Shown here one piece after another: positions 15,411 to 23,406 of a stretch of 64,000 bases of DNA; within the stretch, counting starts at the first letter, position 1; the number at the start of each line of letters is the position of its first letter. The translations under genes were made by a program, and so were the position numbers. The notes below the pieces were generated by a model that saw only the letters and a program-made list of their open reading frames with translations, did not search any database and was not told the origin of the DNA. This DNA comes from CAIXMG01 sp964628065. Lineage in GTDB: Bacteria > Patescibacteriota > Minisyncoccia > Phycocordibacterales > UBA1006. The stretch is from the NCBI GenBank assembly GCA_964628065.1, contig CAZVLM010000001.1, positions 1 through 64,000 on the forward strand, read 5' to 3'.

Positions 15411-15566
15411 CTAAGCAGCCTTCTTTAAGTCTTCTCGATCTTCGTAACTATCTTCTAGCTCTTTCCCAAAGTCTTCGGGCTTTACATCATTAAGTCCTTT
15501 TGGAAATGGGAACTTTTCTTCAATATTGCTGTAGTCTGTTAAATCTACGAAATTTGGTTGTTCCAT
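15411..15566 (-). CDS. Small acidic protein, 51 residues, unknown
   Basis: MEQPNFVDLTDYSNIEEKF is followed by an acidic, charged helix-rich tail (KPEDFGKELEDSYEDREDLK) ending in KKAA. A dedicated hairpin terminator follows, and a TANNNT-type -10 (TAAGCT) lies 6 nt before the ATG, so the frame looks like a real gene. No family recognised. Confidence 0.5.
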   Translation of the reverse strand: MEQPNFVDLTDYSNIEEKFPFPKGLNDVKPEDFGKELEDSYEDREDLKKAA

Positions 15567-15608
15567 GCTTAAAGCTTACCAGAGAAATTTTTATAAGACA
15601 ACAAAAAG

Positions 15609-15627
15609 ACCACCATTTTAAGGTGGC
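15609..15627. terminator. Short terminator downstream of the 15653-16105 gene
   Basis: GACCACC/GGTGGCC stem with U-rich flanks on the minus strand. Confidence 0.5.
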
Positions 15628-15652
15628 CTTATAATTGGATAAGTACTGCTCT

Positions 15653-16105
15653 TTAAAGAACAATAGTTAGCCAAAACTTGTCTGAGTTGTAAAAATAACG
15701 ACTGAACATATTATTTGGTTCGTCGTCACAATAGTTCGCAATACCGCTTTTGGAAAGTAACTTCGAAACCTTCAGAAGAACTTTTTCGATATTGACGTAG
15801 AATTTACCATCGGTATTTTCACCCATTTCTTTGAAATTTGGAACTTCATTGGATGAAAGTGTGTGCCAGGCACCAACACCATTAGGTATTTCTAATACCT
15901 CTCTCCAGGTACTCTTGCCGTCGTACTTATTTTCAAGTGCTACCAGACTAAAGTCCAGCTCGCCGGGATGTACGTGGTCAATTACAAATGTTTTAACGCC
16001 CATCTTCCTCTTATATTCTATAATTTGAAGATAGTAGGCATAAATGCGATTTGCAACTAAATCAATTCTTTCTTGCTCTGTTAGCTTAGTTTCTGTGTTT
16101 TGCAT
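15653..16105 (-). CDS. Protein of unknown function with structured leader
   Basis: 150 residues, soluble, no recognised domain. It begins with a charged helix (ETKLTEQERIDLVANRIYAYYLQIIEYKRK), then has VIDHVHPGELDFSLVALE, GVGAWHTLSS and a hydrophobic end FWLTIVL. It is a single-gene unit with a canonical promoter (TTGACT, 17 nt, TAATAT at 16199-16227) and a ~90-nt leader containing a cruciform-like hairpin at 16129-16170. This architecture matches the other isolated genes of the window that look foreign. Confidence 0.5.
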   Translation of the reverse strand: MQNTETKLTEQERIDLVANRIYAYYLQIIEYKRKMGVKTFVIDHVHPGELDFSLVALENKYDGKSTWREVLEIPNGVGAWHTLSSNEVPNFKEMGENTDGKFYVNIEKVLLKVSKLLSKSGIANYCDDEPNNMFSRYFYNSDKFWLTIVL

Positions 16106-16128
16106 GAGTATTCAATTTATGTGATTTA

Positions 16129-16170
16129 AATGGTGATAACAAATCCTTTCAAGGATCTCTGATCACCATT
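16129..16170 (-). promoter_or_regulatory. Structured 5' leader hairpin of the 15653-16105 gene
   Basis: AATGGTGAT pairs with ATCACCATT. Inside, ATCC and GGAT form a second small stem. It lies 23 nt upstream of the ATG and could be regulatory or stabilise the mRNA. Confidence 0.45.
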
Positions 16171-16198
16171 CAAACATTTTGAAGAACTTATATAATAT

Positions 16199-16227
16199 AT
16201 ATTATCACATTATAGTAATAAAGTCAA
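16199..16227 (-). promoter_or_regulatory. Promoter of the 15653-16105 gene
   Basis: Minus-strand TTGACT (16222-16227), 17-nt spacer, TAATAT (16199-16204). Confidence 0.6.
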
Positions 16228-16236
16228 TAGTAGCAA

Positions 16237-16260
16237 AAAAGCCCTTACTATAAGGCTTTT
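16237..16260 (-). terminator. GAPDH terminator
   Basis: AAAAGCCCTTA/TAAGGCTTTT stem, 7 nt after the gap stop. Confidence 0.7.
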
Positions 16261-16267
16261 AGTGCTT

Positions 16268-17323
16268 TTATTTAATACTCTTCCCTGTCTTGATAACATG
16301 CTCAACCAAACTACTCGTATACCCCCACTCATTGTCATACCACGCCATAACTTTTACTAAGTTTCCGCCGACAACGCGCGTCATTTCAAGGTCTGCGATT
16401 GAAGCGTGCGTGTTTCCGAGAATGTCTGATGATACAAGTGGTTCGTCTGTCACATCAAATACTGGCATCCATCGCGGATCTTTCGCTGCTTTCTTGAGAA
16501 GTTCGTTTACTTCTTCGGCTGTTGTATTTCTCTTTGCAATAAATGTTACATCCACTATTGATCCTGCAACCACAGGAACTCGGATTGAGATTCCATCGAA
16601 CAATCCTTCAAGGCTTGGATACGCTTTCGCAACGGCAATTGCTGCACCTGTTGAAGATGGCACAATGTTCATAGCCGCTGCTCGTCCTTCACGAAGGTCT
16701 TTCTTGCTTGGTCCGTCTACTAATGCCTGTGACGCGGTATATCCATGCACCGTATTCAAAATAGCTTTTTCGATTCCGATCGCCTCGTCAAGAATACCAA
16801 TAAGGGGTGACGCAGCGTTTGTAGTACATGAAGCATTTGATGTAATATCACATGTTCCAAACTGATTTTCGTTTACACCCATGAGAATGGTTGCACCTGG
16901 TACCGCTTCCGCGCCTACTAGCTCACCATCTTTTGCTGGTGCTGTAATCACCACTTTCTTTGCACCTTGATCTATATGAAACTTTGCTTTTTCATACGAA
17001 GTAAACAAACCGGTTGATTCAACAACAACATCAATATCAAGTTCCTTCCAAGGAAGTTTGGTGCTATCTTTTTCAGAAACGAATACAATCGTCTTTCCAT
17101 CTACCGTCATATTTTTTCCATCATGCGAAATATCATGATTCCATGTTCGGTACACAGTGTCATGCTTAAGAAGGTAGGACAAGCTTTCTAGTGTTCCAAG
17201 GTCGTTAAACGCAACGACTTCAATATCGTTTCGCTCCCATGCAATTTTTAAAAATGCTCGCCCGATACGACCGAATCCGTTAATAGCAACTCGAATCTTT
17301 TTGTCTTTTTTGCTGAAAATCAT
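16268..17323 (-). CDS. gap: Glyceraldehyde-3-phosphate dehydrogenase
   Basis: 351 residues. The NAD-binding Rossmann start is INGFGRIGRAFLK; the catalytic signature NASCTTNAASP places the nucleophilic Cys at about residue 166 and the activating His at about 193 (TVHGYTASQ). The C-terminus has AWYDNEWGYTSSL. It oxidises glyceraldehyde-3-phosphate to 1,3-bisphosphoglycerate and links the pentose-phosphate block to lower glycolysis. TACAAT lies 8 nt before the ATG. A terminator-like hairpin with the shared 16-mer ACAGCTGGCCCAGGAC lies 33 nt upstream. Confidence 0.95.
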   Translation of the reverse strand: MIFSKKDKKIRVAINGFGRIGRAFLKIAWERNDIEVVAFNDLGTLESLSYLLKHDTVYRTWNHDISHDGKNMTVDGKTIVFVSEKDSTKLPWKELDIDVVVESTGLFTSYEKAKFHIDQGAKKVVITAPAKDGELVGAEAVPGATILMGVNENQFGTCDITSNASCTTNAASPLIGILDEAIGIEKAILNTVHGYTASQALVDGPSKKDLREGRAAAMNIVPSSTGAAIAVAKAYPSLEGLFDGISIRVPVVAGSIVDVTFIAKRNTTAEEVNELLKKAAKDPRWMPVFDVTDEPLVSSDILGNTHASIADLEMTRVVGGNLVKVMAWYDNEWGYTSSLVEHVIKTGKSIK

Positions 17324-17356
17324 ATGGATCTATTGTAGCAGTTTACTCAATAAAAA

Positions 17357-17386
17357 ACAGCTGGCCCAGGACGGTTACCAGCTGTC
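17357..17386 (-). promoter_or_regulatory. Terminator-like hairpin with shared 16-mer upstream of gap
   Basis: On the minus strand ACAGCTGG/CCAGCTGT arms enclose a 13-nt loop and are followed by TTTTTTATT. The 16-mer ACAGCTGGCCCAGGAC recurs with one change at 39718-39733 upstream of another minus-strand gene. It may be an attenuator or the end of a short transcript from 17390-17460. Confidence 0.45.
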
Positions 17387-17464
17387 GCACACTTTAAGAG
17401 AGTGAAGATTCTTTCTGATGCACATTACAGGAACATCATTTACTACGAATGTATCACATCTACT

Positions 17465-17491
17465 AAAAAACGGCAATTACGCCGCTTTTTT
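17465..17491. terminator. Bidirectional terminator after the 17490-17702 gene
   Basis: AAAAAACGGC/GCCGCTTTTTT, overlapping the stop codon of the small gene. Confidence 0.7.
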
Positions 17492-17702
17492 AATTATAAT
17501 CTTGCTTTGAATCCATCATGCCATGAACCTTCGCAAGTGCCTCATCTGGGGTAATAGTCCCAGCATTTAGCTCCATCATAATCTTCTGAAACTCCCCGCC
17601 TTCATAGTCGTTTCTCCCCATCACCATAGAATCGTTCCACAGTGCCATAATTTCTGCCTTAGGGTCTTTTCCATGGCTTCCGAATTGTTCGTAATTATTC
17701 AT
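17490..17702 (-). CDS. Small protein, 70 residues, unknown
   Basis: MNNYEQFGSHGKDPKAEIM is followed by LWNDSMVMGRNDYEGGEFQK and a helical end GTITPDEALAKVHGMMDSK. Soluble, no cysteine, no recognised family. TATACT (17709-17714) lies exactly 6 nt before this ATG, which decides it over an upstream in-frame Met. It follows the helicase-nuclease gene but has its own promoter. Confidence 0.55.
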   Translation of the reverse strand: MNNYEQFGSHGKDPKAEIMALWNDSMVMGRNDYEGGEFQKIMMELNAGTITPDEALAKVHGMMDSKQDYN

Positions 17703-17732
17703 ACTGAAAGTATACACCTACTTAATAATTTG

Positions 17733-20720
17733 TTAATTTCCCAAAATCACCTTCGCCCTCTTACAAAACTCACATTCGCTATTTGCCCCATAAGACTTCG
17801 CCACACAAGGTCGGTCCATCCACTCCCCGCTTGAAACAAGTGACTGATAGTCTGCAATGTCTTTGATAAGGAGCTCTACTTCTGCATTGCTAATATGCGC
17901 AGAATACAATGCGTTTTTATCTCCTTTTTCAGATTCAAGGAAAAGCAATCGTGATTGGTCTACATGAGCATCCTTTCCTGTCCCTTCAAGAAGGTAAGAA
18001 TACATGGCGAGTTGTCTCAAGTAACTCGACATGCGACCTTCATCATCACGCTTTTCAATCATGCCAGTCGTCTTACTGCTTCCTGTTTTAAAGTCGGTTA
18101 CCGTCATCGTTCCATCAGGAAACCGTTCAGTAAGGTCGATCTTTCCGTACATTGTTAAATTTGAAAACTGCGGATCGCGATATGAAACGCTTCGTTCTGA
18201 TTGGCGATCTTTCGCTAGATTAGGATAATAATTTTCAATCCAACCCGAGACGGCAGTCCATGCGTCTTTACCAAGTCGTGCAATATCTCGCATATCAAGC
18301 ACCCCTTCACGCTGAAGCGATGTCATGATAATCTTCTTAATTTCAACCTCTGCTGGAAGCGTATTCTCTTTCAATAAATGCTCAATCGTAACATGTACCG
18401 CCGATCCAAGCGCAAGCGAAACACCTTTTACCTCGGGAAGTTTCAAAAAATTTCTAAAGTACCACTTCCAAGGACACTCAAAAAAGTTATTAAGGAGTGT
18501 TACGGATACTCGATTTTCCGCAAATGACTCTTTTACGAATTCCTTTACGGCTGTTTTTATATCTTCTTCTGGAGAAACAGCAGGTTTCAATGCGTACAAT
18601 CGAGGATCATTTTCGATGATACGCTTCTCGTTTTCTTCTGCGTCAATTTTCTCAAAATGATCTACTGGCAATTCTTCAACGATTCGCGATAGTGTAATGT
18701 CGCTTCCACTATCACTGTTTAATGCATATGAAATAGTTGCGTATCGTTTTGCACGAGTAAGTGCCACATATAACTCCCTTTTTGCGGTCATCACATCACG
18801 CGCCGCAATGCGCTCTTCTATTTTTTCAGGAAGCGTAAAGGCGCTCCTTTTTTCTGACATCACTACTTCCTCGTTCATGTGACCGATCCATACATACTCG
18901 TACTCAAGTCCTTTTGATTTGTGCAAAGTCATGACTCGAATGCCTGATTCCGCTGCGAAAGCTGCTACGCTGATTTGGGTTCCGTACGTTGCAAGGCGCC
19001 CTAGGTACGCAATAAATTCCTTAAGGGTTCCATTAGGATGTTTTGCATACCACGCTTCCGAACTTAAAATAAGGCTTCGAACTACCTCGATAGATCTGAG
19101 TAATGCTTTATGCCCGTGTGATCGATCAATTAATAACTCATTCCCCAACGTTGAAATAACACATGGAATCGTTTCGTGGGTTAGTTTGTTTATCCAATGA
19201 CTAAGGTCTGTTCCCCATTTTACGATAGGGTCTTGATCATGGAACATGCCTGCGTCTTTTTGGTAATCAATTAAGTCTTGTACAGTTACTTTGTCTGACT
19301 TTTTTGTTACTCTTAAAAACTTGTAAGCCCTCATTGGATCGATACCGCTTGTAGCATCAAGGAGTGACTCAGTAATTAATACTGAATCATCTGGATTGGC
19401 CAAAATTCCAAGGACTCGGATAAAGCTTTTAGCTTCGGGAAGTGTATACAGCGAAACACTGGTTTCTGACTGTGCAGGAAGCCCCATGTCACGGAGCGTA
19501 GAAACAGCTGAGCGTACTTGGTAATTCTTAGGAAGAAGTAGTGCACATTCGTCTGGTGAAACGCCTTGGTCTATCTGCTTTTTAAAATAAAGCCCCGCAC
19601 CTATTATTTCATCACGGGAAAATCGGAATTGTGAAAGATTGATCTTTTCATCACCTTTTCGATTACTTTTTAAGGCATCAGTTGTAATAGAGCTTTTTAA
19701 AAGCGTATCCGCGAGGCTTAATACGGGCGCTGTTGATCGATAGTTTTCCTGAAGCGTTATTAACTGAGCCTTTCCAAACGCGTGCCTAAACTCGGAAAAA
19801 TAATCAAGTGATGCTCCGGAAAATCCATAAATAAGCTGGCGATCGTCCCCCACCACGAAAATATTTGGAAGTTCTATTTCCTGCCATACCGCCTTCAAGA
19901 AATTATTTTGCACCAACGAAGAATCCTGATGCTCATCTACCAGCACGTATTGATAATTTTCGTAAATATCAGCACGCACATCCTCATACTCTTCTACGAG
20001 TTGTACGACATATTCTAAGGCGTCATCATAGTCCATGAGATTCGCGTCTTTTTTGGCAGATTCATATTGTCTATAAAATGAGACGACTTCTTTGGTTCGC
20101 GACAATGATTCAATCTTTTTTTCTATTTCTTTCTTAAGTTGTCCTTTGCTTGGCCCTCGTGATGAAATACTGTCTGGATCATTCTTCAAAAATTCTATGT
20201 CGCGATCTACTTCTAATGAAAAAGATTCAGGTGAAAGTCGCTCACGCTTCATCAGGGAAATTAATTGTTTTAAGTCGCCGAAATATTTTGCAGGATCGGT
20301 TCGCGGACGAATGTATTCCCATTCTCCTTCTTGTAAAAGACTGTCCACCATTGCAACACTTTGATTATCATCAAGGAGTTCGGGAATGTGATCGAAGCCA
20401 AGGAGGTTAAAATGCTTTTGTACGAGATCAATCGCAAATCCGTGGAAGGTTGAAATTTTAATATCTCGAGCTGTTGTTCCGATATAGCTTTCGAGACGAG
20501 CTCGCATAGCAGCGACTCCGGATCGGGTAAACGTAAGGCAAAGAATACTTGAAGGCAATGTGTCTGTCTTCTTAAGAATATTAGCAATGCGAAGAGCCAA
20601 CACCTGCGTCTTGCCGGTTCCTGGACCTGCCACAACCATTACGGGACCTTCTATGGCATCTACGGCCTTCTTCTGAGCGGTATTCAATTTTTCGTAGGCC
20701 TCATCAAAGTACGTTTTCAT
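17733..20720 (-). CDS. UvrD/PcrA-type helicase fused to a PD-(D/E)XK nuclease with Fe-S cysteines
   Basis: 995 residues. Superfamily 1A helicase: Walker A AGPGTGKT at residues 31-38, Walker B VLVDEHQDSS, motif III VVGDDRQLIYGFSGA, motif IV LQENYRS, motif V MTLHKSKGLEYEYVWIG and motif VI YVALTRAKRY. The C-terminal ~260 residues resemble the AddB/RecB nuclease domain: NNFFECPWKWYF, GSAVHVTIEHLL and the catalytic VTDFKTGSSK. One Cys in FECPW and three in PCVAKSYGANSECEFC match the cluster-binding pattern of AddB-like nucleases. Probable role: end resection or repair in a lineage lacking full RecBCD. TATACT (20727-20732) is 6 nt before this ATG, so a longer upstream start was rejected. Confidence 0.88.
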   Translation of the reverse strand: MKTYFDEAYEKLNTAQKKAVDAIEGPVMVVAGPGTGKTQVLALRIANILKKTDTLPSSILCLTFTRSGVAAMRARLESYIGTTARDIKISTFHGFAIDLVQKHFNLLGFDHIPELLDDNQSVAMVDSLLQEGEWEYIRPRTDPAKYFGDLKQLISLMKRERLSPESFSLEVDRDIEFLKNDPDSISSRGPSKGQLKKEIEKKIESLSRTKEVVSFYRQYESAKKDANLMDYDDALEYVVQLVEEYEDVRADIYENYQYVLVDEHQDSSLVQNNFLKAVWQEIELPNIFVVGDDRQLIYGFSGASLDYFSEFRHAFGKAQLITLQENYRSTAPVLSLADTLLKSSITTDALKSNRKGDEKINLSQFRFSRDEIIGAGLYFKKQIDQGVSPDECALLLPKNYQVRSAVSTLRDMGLPAQSETSVSLYTLPEAKSFIRVLGILANPDDSVLITESLLDATSGIDPMRAYKFLRVTKKSDKVTVQDLIDYQKDAGMFHDQDPIVKWGTDLSHWINKLTHETIPCVISTLGNELLIDRSHGHKALLRSIEVVRSLILSSEAWYAKHPNGTLKEFIAYLGRLATYGTQISVAAFAAESGIRVMTLHKSKGLEYEYVWIGHMNEEVVMSEKRSAFTLPEKIEERIAARDVMTAKRELYVALTRAKRYATISYALNSDSGSDITLSRIVEELPVDHFEKIDAEENEKRIIENDPRLYALKPAVSPEEDIKTAVKEFVKESFAENRVSVTLLNNFFECPWKWYFRNFLKLPEVKGVSLALGSAVHVTIEHLLKENTLPAEVEIKKIIMTSLQREGVLDMRDIARLGKDAWTAVSGWIENYYPNLAKDRQSERSVSYRDPQFSNLTMYGKIDLTERFPDGTMTVTDFKTGSSKTTGMIEKRDDEGRMSSYLRQLAMYSYLLEGTGKDAHVDQSRLLFLESEKGDKNALYSAHISNAEVELLIKDIADYQSLVSSGEWMDRPCVAKSYGANSECEFCKRAKVILGN

Positions 20721-20749
20721 GAGTCTAGTATACCTTATCCACAGATGAC

Positions 20750-20777
20750 TTGACAAAATATCTTAATATGCTATATT
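20750..20777 (+). promoter_or_regulatory. Promoter of the 20813-21136 gene
   Basis: TTGACA (20750-20755), 16-nt spacer, TATATT (20772-20777). A second TATAAT occurs at 20793-20798. It is divergent from the helicase -10 box. Confidence 0.6.
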
Positions 20778-20812
20778 TGTCCGGAACTATTATATAATCA
20801 GAAAAAGTAACT

Positions 20813-21136
20813 ATGTTTGTACACGGACTAGCTGTAAAAGAAGGAGATTTCGACCCTGCCGATAAAACATTAGGTAAAGTAATTAGCGATTGGAGGTTTG
20901 CATCTCCACTGGATAAGCAATCAAAAGCAACACGCATTAAGACCTATATCAATATAGCTTATCCCAAAAAAAACCTATACGGGCTTCTGATGGCTTACCA
21001 AAACGGACTTACCATTGCAGAGATAGCGGAGTATAAGAAAGATTTGAAAAAAGCGTCAAAGGGGGCCATAATAATCTCCATCAATCGCGCAACACGTGGT
21101 GGAAGCTTGCATCACACACAACCATTCCATAGCTAA
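20813..21136 (+). CDS. Protein of unknown function, single-gene unit
   Basis: 107 residues, basic, soluble. It begins MFVHGLAVKEGDFDPADKTL and contains FASPLDKQSKATRIKTYINI and NGLTIAEIAEYKKDLKKASK, a possible helix-turn-helix-like segment. No family recognised. A canonical promoter, an A-rich leader without Shine-Dalgarno and a private terminator support expression as a single gene. Confidence 0.45.
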   Translation: MFVHGLAVKEGDFDPADKTLGKVISDWRFASPLDKQSKATRIKTYINIAYPKKNLYGLLMAYQNGLTIAEIAEYKKDLKKASKGAIIISINRATRGGSLHHTQPFHS

Positions 21137-21157
21137 ACAAATAAAAAACTAACAGAA

Positions 21158-21190
21158 AAGGCGTAATGATAATTTATATCGTTACGCCTT
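21158..21190 (+). terminator. Terminator of the 20813-21136 gene
   Basis: AAGGCGTAA/TTACGCCTT arms with a 15-nt loop. Confidence 0.6.
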
Positions 21191-21204
21191 AACTCGTGGA
21201 ACAA

Positions 21205-22158
21205 TTATTTCAAAACAACCTTCCCATTTTTAAGTATCAAAAACCCCTCCCTCTCCAACCCGCTCACAATAGTTTCAATTCTATCCTTATCATCAGAAAG
21301 ACTTTCCAATTTCTCTTCGAGCTTCTCAATCAAGAGCTTTTTCTTTTCTAAAAGAATTTCCAAAATCTTTCCGCGAATCTCGCGATTACTTCCTTCAAAT
21401 TTTGATTGCTTGGTATAGTGCCTACTTTTCTTATTAGGATTAGGAATCGATTTTCCTAAATACGACCCGTAGTCCATGAGCGCCCAATACCATTCACGAG
21501 GGTTTTCTTTGTCGACAGTTTTTTCTATGAGTTTTAGAAGTTCCCTATCATGCACCCCAAACACACCCCGCACTTCGTGTCGACCCTCTCTAAAAGAGAG
21601 GGTTTGCTCCGATTGGAGTTCGGTCTCGACGGAGACTGCCCTCTCTTTTAGAGAGGGTGCCACGCGAAGCGGGCGGGTGTGTTTTGACTGGGACTCCGAG
21701 AAAAAATGATGCAAGTACACTCGTCGAATATTTGTCTCAATCATCGAGACAGGCTGATTGTATGCAAACGCAGAAATCGCTCCCGCTGTATACGGACCGA
21801 TTCCTGGTAGTGAAAGAATATCTTCATACGTCTGGGGAAATTTTCCTTTAAATCTTTGCATAATAATTTCCGCTGACCTTTTCATGCGAATTGCCCTCGA
21901 ATTGTATCCAAGCCCTTTCCATAGCCGAAGTACGTCCGACTGCTTAGCCTCTGCAAGTGCCTTCACTGTTGGAAATTCCTTCATCCACTTATTGAAAAAA
22001 TCTACTACTCTGTCTACTTGTGTCTGCTGAAGCATAATCTCCGAAACGTACACATTGTACGGCTTCGTATTCTTTCTCCACGGCAACTCGTGGCGTCTAT
22101 TTGCATGATAATAATCCCAGACAGTTTTTTGGAATTTTTTGAGGTCGGAAGGCTTCAT
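21205..22158 (-). CDS. mutY: MutY-type adenine glycosylase (HhH-GPD) carrying an in-frame palindromic insertion
   Basis: 317 residues from MKPSDLKKF. It has the HhH-GPD fold: LPWRKNTKPYNVYVSEIMLQQTQV with the catalytic Glu at about 40, LPGIGPYTAGAISAF hairpin, and ETNIRRV at 141-147 where classical MutY has DGNVKRV (Asp replaced by Glu). The C-terminal four-cysteine Fe-S motif is absent; the region reads LGKSIPNPNKKSRHYTKQSK. About 42 residues (160-201, containing APSLKERA and TLSFREGRHEVRG) are encoded by palindromic element B, placed between the HHFF and VHDRELL segments that should be adjacent. MutY removes A opposite oxidised G. Activity with the insertion is uncertain. Confidence 0.8.
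   Translation of the reverse strand: MKPSDLKKFQKTVWDYYHANRRHELPWRKNTKPYNVYVSEIMLQQTQVDRVVDFFNKWMKEFPTVKALAEAKQSDVLRLWKGLGYNSRAIRMKRSAEIIMQRFKGKFPQTYEDILSLPGIGPYTAGAISAFAYNQPVSMIETNIRRVYLHHFFSESQSKHTRPLRVAPSLKERAVSVETELQSEQTLSFREGRHEVRGVFGVHDRELLKLIEKTVDKENPREWYWALMDYGSYLGKSIPNPNKKSRHYTKQSKFEGSNREIRGKILEILLEKKKLLIEKLEEKLESLSDDKDRIETIVSGLEREGFLILKNGKVVLK
21559..21684. repeat. 126-bp composite palindromic element, copy B, inside the mutY-type gene
   Basis: Ends AAACACACCCCGC and GGGCGGGTGTGTTT. Both cores, CCCTCTCTAAAAGAGAGGG (21584-21602) and its inverse (21639-21657), are intact. The interior lacks the 37-nt central hairpin of copies A and C and has CTCCGATTGGAG and GTCTCGACGGAGAC instead. 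Its length is a multiple of three and the frame stays open. Confidence 0.85.
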
Positions 22159-22182
22159 GTTGGCAATTATACCAGAAACGAA

Positions 22183-22216
22183 AATCGCCAGACTTCCTTT
22201 AGGAAGTCTGGCGATT
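22183..22216. terminator. Strong terminator, 15-bp stem
   Basis: AATCGCCAGACTTCC/GGAAGTCTGGCGATT with a TTTA loop. It ends the 22238-22770 transcript just upstream of the mutY-type gene. Confidence 0.8.
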
Positions 22217-22237
22217 ATTTTACAGTTGTACAAAGAA

Positions 22238-22770
22238 TTACTCAGCCAACTCCTGGCCGATAAGCGCGCCGCGTCCGCCGCTGTGCACGTAGTCGTCAGA
22301 AAACTCAATTCGTCTTAGTCCGAGAACTCCGCTGTCGTTATGCCATACGCGCAGACCAGGATGCACACCGTCTTTGCTGCCGCTTAGGTAAATTACAATA
22401 ACAAAGTTGCTTTTTTCCAGCGCGCCAGCCTTGATAAGCTCTATCACCCTTTCAAGGGCATCGATCATTCCGAATACGAGATATTCTCCTGCAGGCTCCA
22501 AGTCGCGCAGAAGATTTTCATGCGAAACTTTTTTTGAAAAACTATCAGGCGGCTTTTTCGAAAATCTGGCTTACTGACGCGTTCGGCTACCGGACTGCTT
22601 GTGACACTAGAATCGATATTGAAGTTTAAAATCCCGCGCTTGTTTGCTTCCGCTTCAATCCTTTTCAGCTGACTCGCAATGGTTGCACCTTTTGGCGCAG
22701 CTTTACCAGGAAGCATTATCTTTGTCCTAATAAATAACTTCTGTCTTGTCTTCGATTTAGGATGGCTCAT
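22238..22770 (-). CDS. Two-frame gene with a dnaX-type slippery heptamer (frameshifted or decayed), unknown function
   Basis: The upstream frame (22465-22770, 101 residues) starts MSHPKSKTRQKLFIRTKI and reaches FQKK at the heptamer A-AAA-AAG (22534-22528 on the minus strand), in exactly the zero-frame phasing of the dnaX frameshift site. The -1 frame then continues VSHENLLRDLEPAGEYLVFG to a stop at 22238, giving a 177-residue product. Alternatively a single-base loss in this run or in the A5 run at 22554-22558 made a pseudogene. The downstream part has alternating beta-like segments (FVIVIYLSGSKDG, LRVWHNDSG). No family recognised. It has its own TTGATT-N16-TAATAT promoter and terminator. Confidence 0.5.
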
Positions 22771-22815
22771 GAATTCGTTGTTTTTGGGTTTTAAATCAAT
22801 GTAAATTTCGAAATC

Positions 22816-22843
22816 ATATTACCATATTTTTATGATTAATCAA
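22816..22843 (-). promoter_or_regulatory. Promoter of the two-frame gene
   Basis: Minus-strand TTGATT (22838-22843), 16 nt, TAATAT (22816-22821). Confidence 0.5.
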
Positions 22844-22855
22844 GTTGCCCCAAGC

Positions 22856-22879
22856 AAAAAATCCCGTAAGGGATTTTTT
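22856..22879. terminator. Terminator of the RRM gene
   Basis: AAAAAATCCC/GGGATTTTTT with GTAA loop, directly after the stop. Confidence 0.8.
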
Positions 22880-22889
22880 GTGATTCCGA

Positions 22890-23237
22890 TTATCGGCTCC
22901 AAGAACCTCCTCGGTCTCCGCCACGATCACCTCCTCGGTTGAAACCACCTCGGTTTCCACCTCCTGAGAATTCTCGTCGAGCTGGGCGCTCTCCTTCTGG
23001 AAGAGCTTCGTTAACTCGAATGTTTCGACCATCAAGGTCTTTTTCATTCAAGTCAGCGATTGCCTTTGCTCCTTCTTCTGCGTTAGGCATTTCAACGAAA
23101 CCGAAGCCTCGTGATCGTCCTGTCATTTTGTCCATGACAACTCGAGCTGATTCAACCTGTCCAACTTGTTCAAAGAAGGCACGTAGTGAATCATCTGTTG
23201 TTGACCATGAAAGGTTTCCTACAAACAATTTTGTCAT
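22890..23237 (-). CDS. RRM-domain RNA-binding protein
   Basis: 115 residues. One RNA recognition motif (1-80) with RNP-2 KLFVGNLSW and RNP-1 SRGFGFVEM, then a Gly/Arg-rich tail (GGFNRGGDRGGDRGG). This is the cold-shock-type bacterial RRM protein common in cyanobacteria and CPR; it probably binds single-stranded RNA. The leader is about 100 nt, unlike most genes here, which could allow post-transcriptional control. Confidence 0.88.
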   Translation of the reverse strand: MTKLFVGNLSWSTTDDSLRAFFEQVGQVESARVVMDKMTGRSRGFGFVEMPNAEEGAKAIADLNEKDLDGRNIRVNEALPEGERPARREFSGGGNRGGFNRGGDRGGDRGGSWSR

Positions 23238-23406
23238 GTGTTTTAAAAAATACTACTCTACTAACTCCGACCCGTACCAGTCCTTGCAGTATGTCAAAAC
23301 ACATTACAGAGGATAATACGGAATCCAGTGTACCATACCTTTTACAAATTGCCTAATCCCATTAAGTCCTTATTTAAAGGCATATTTATGCTACAATTAT
23401 GAGCCT

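Noticed and set aside
18031..20410. Open frames opposite the helicase-nuclease gene
   Set aside because: They are antisense shadows of a conserved, full-length coding sequence.
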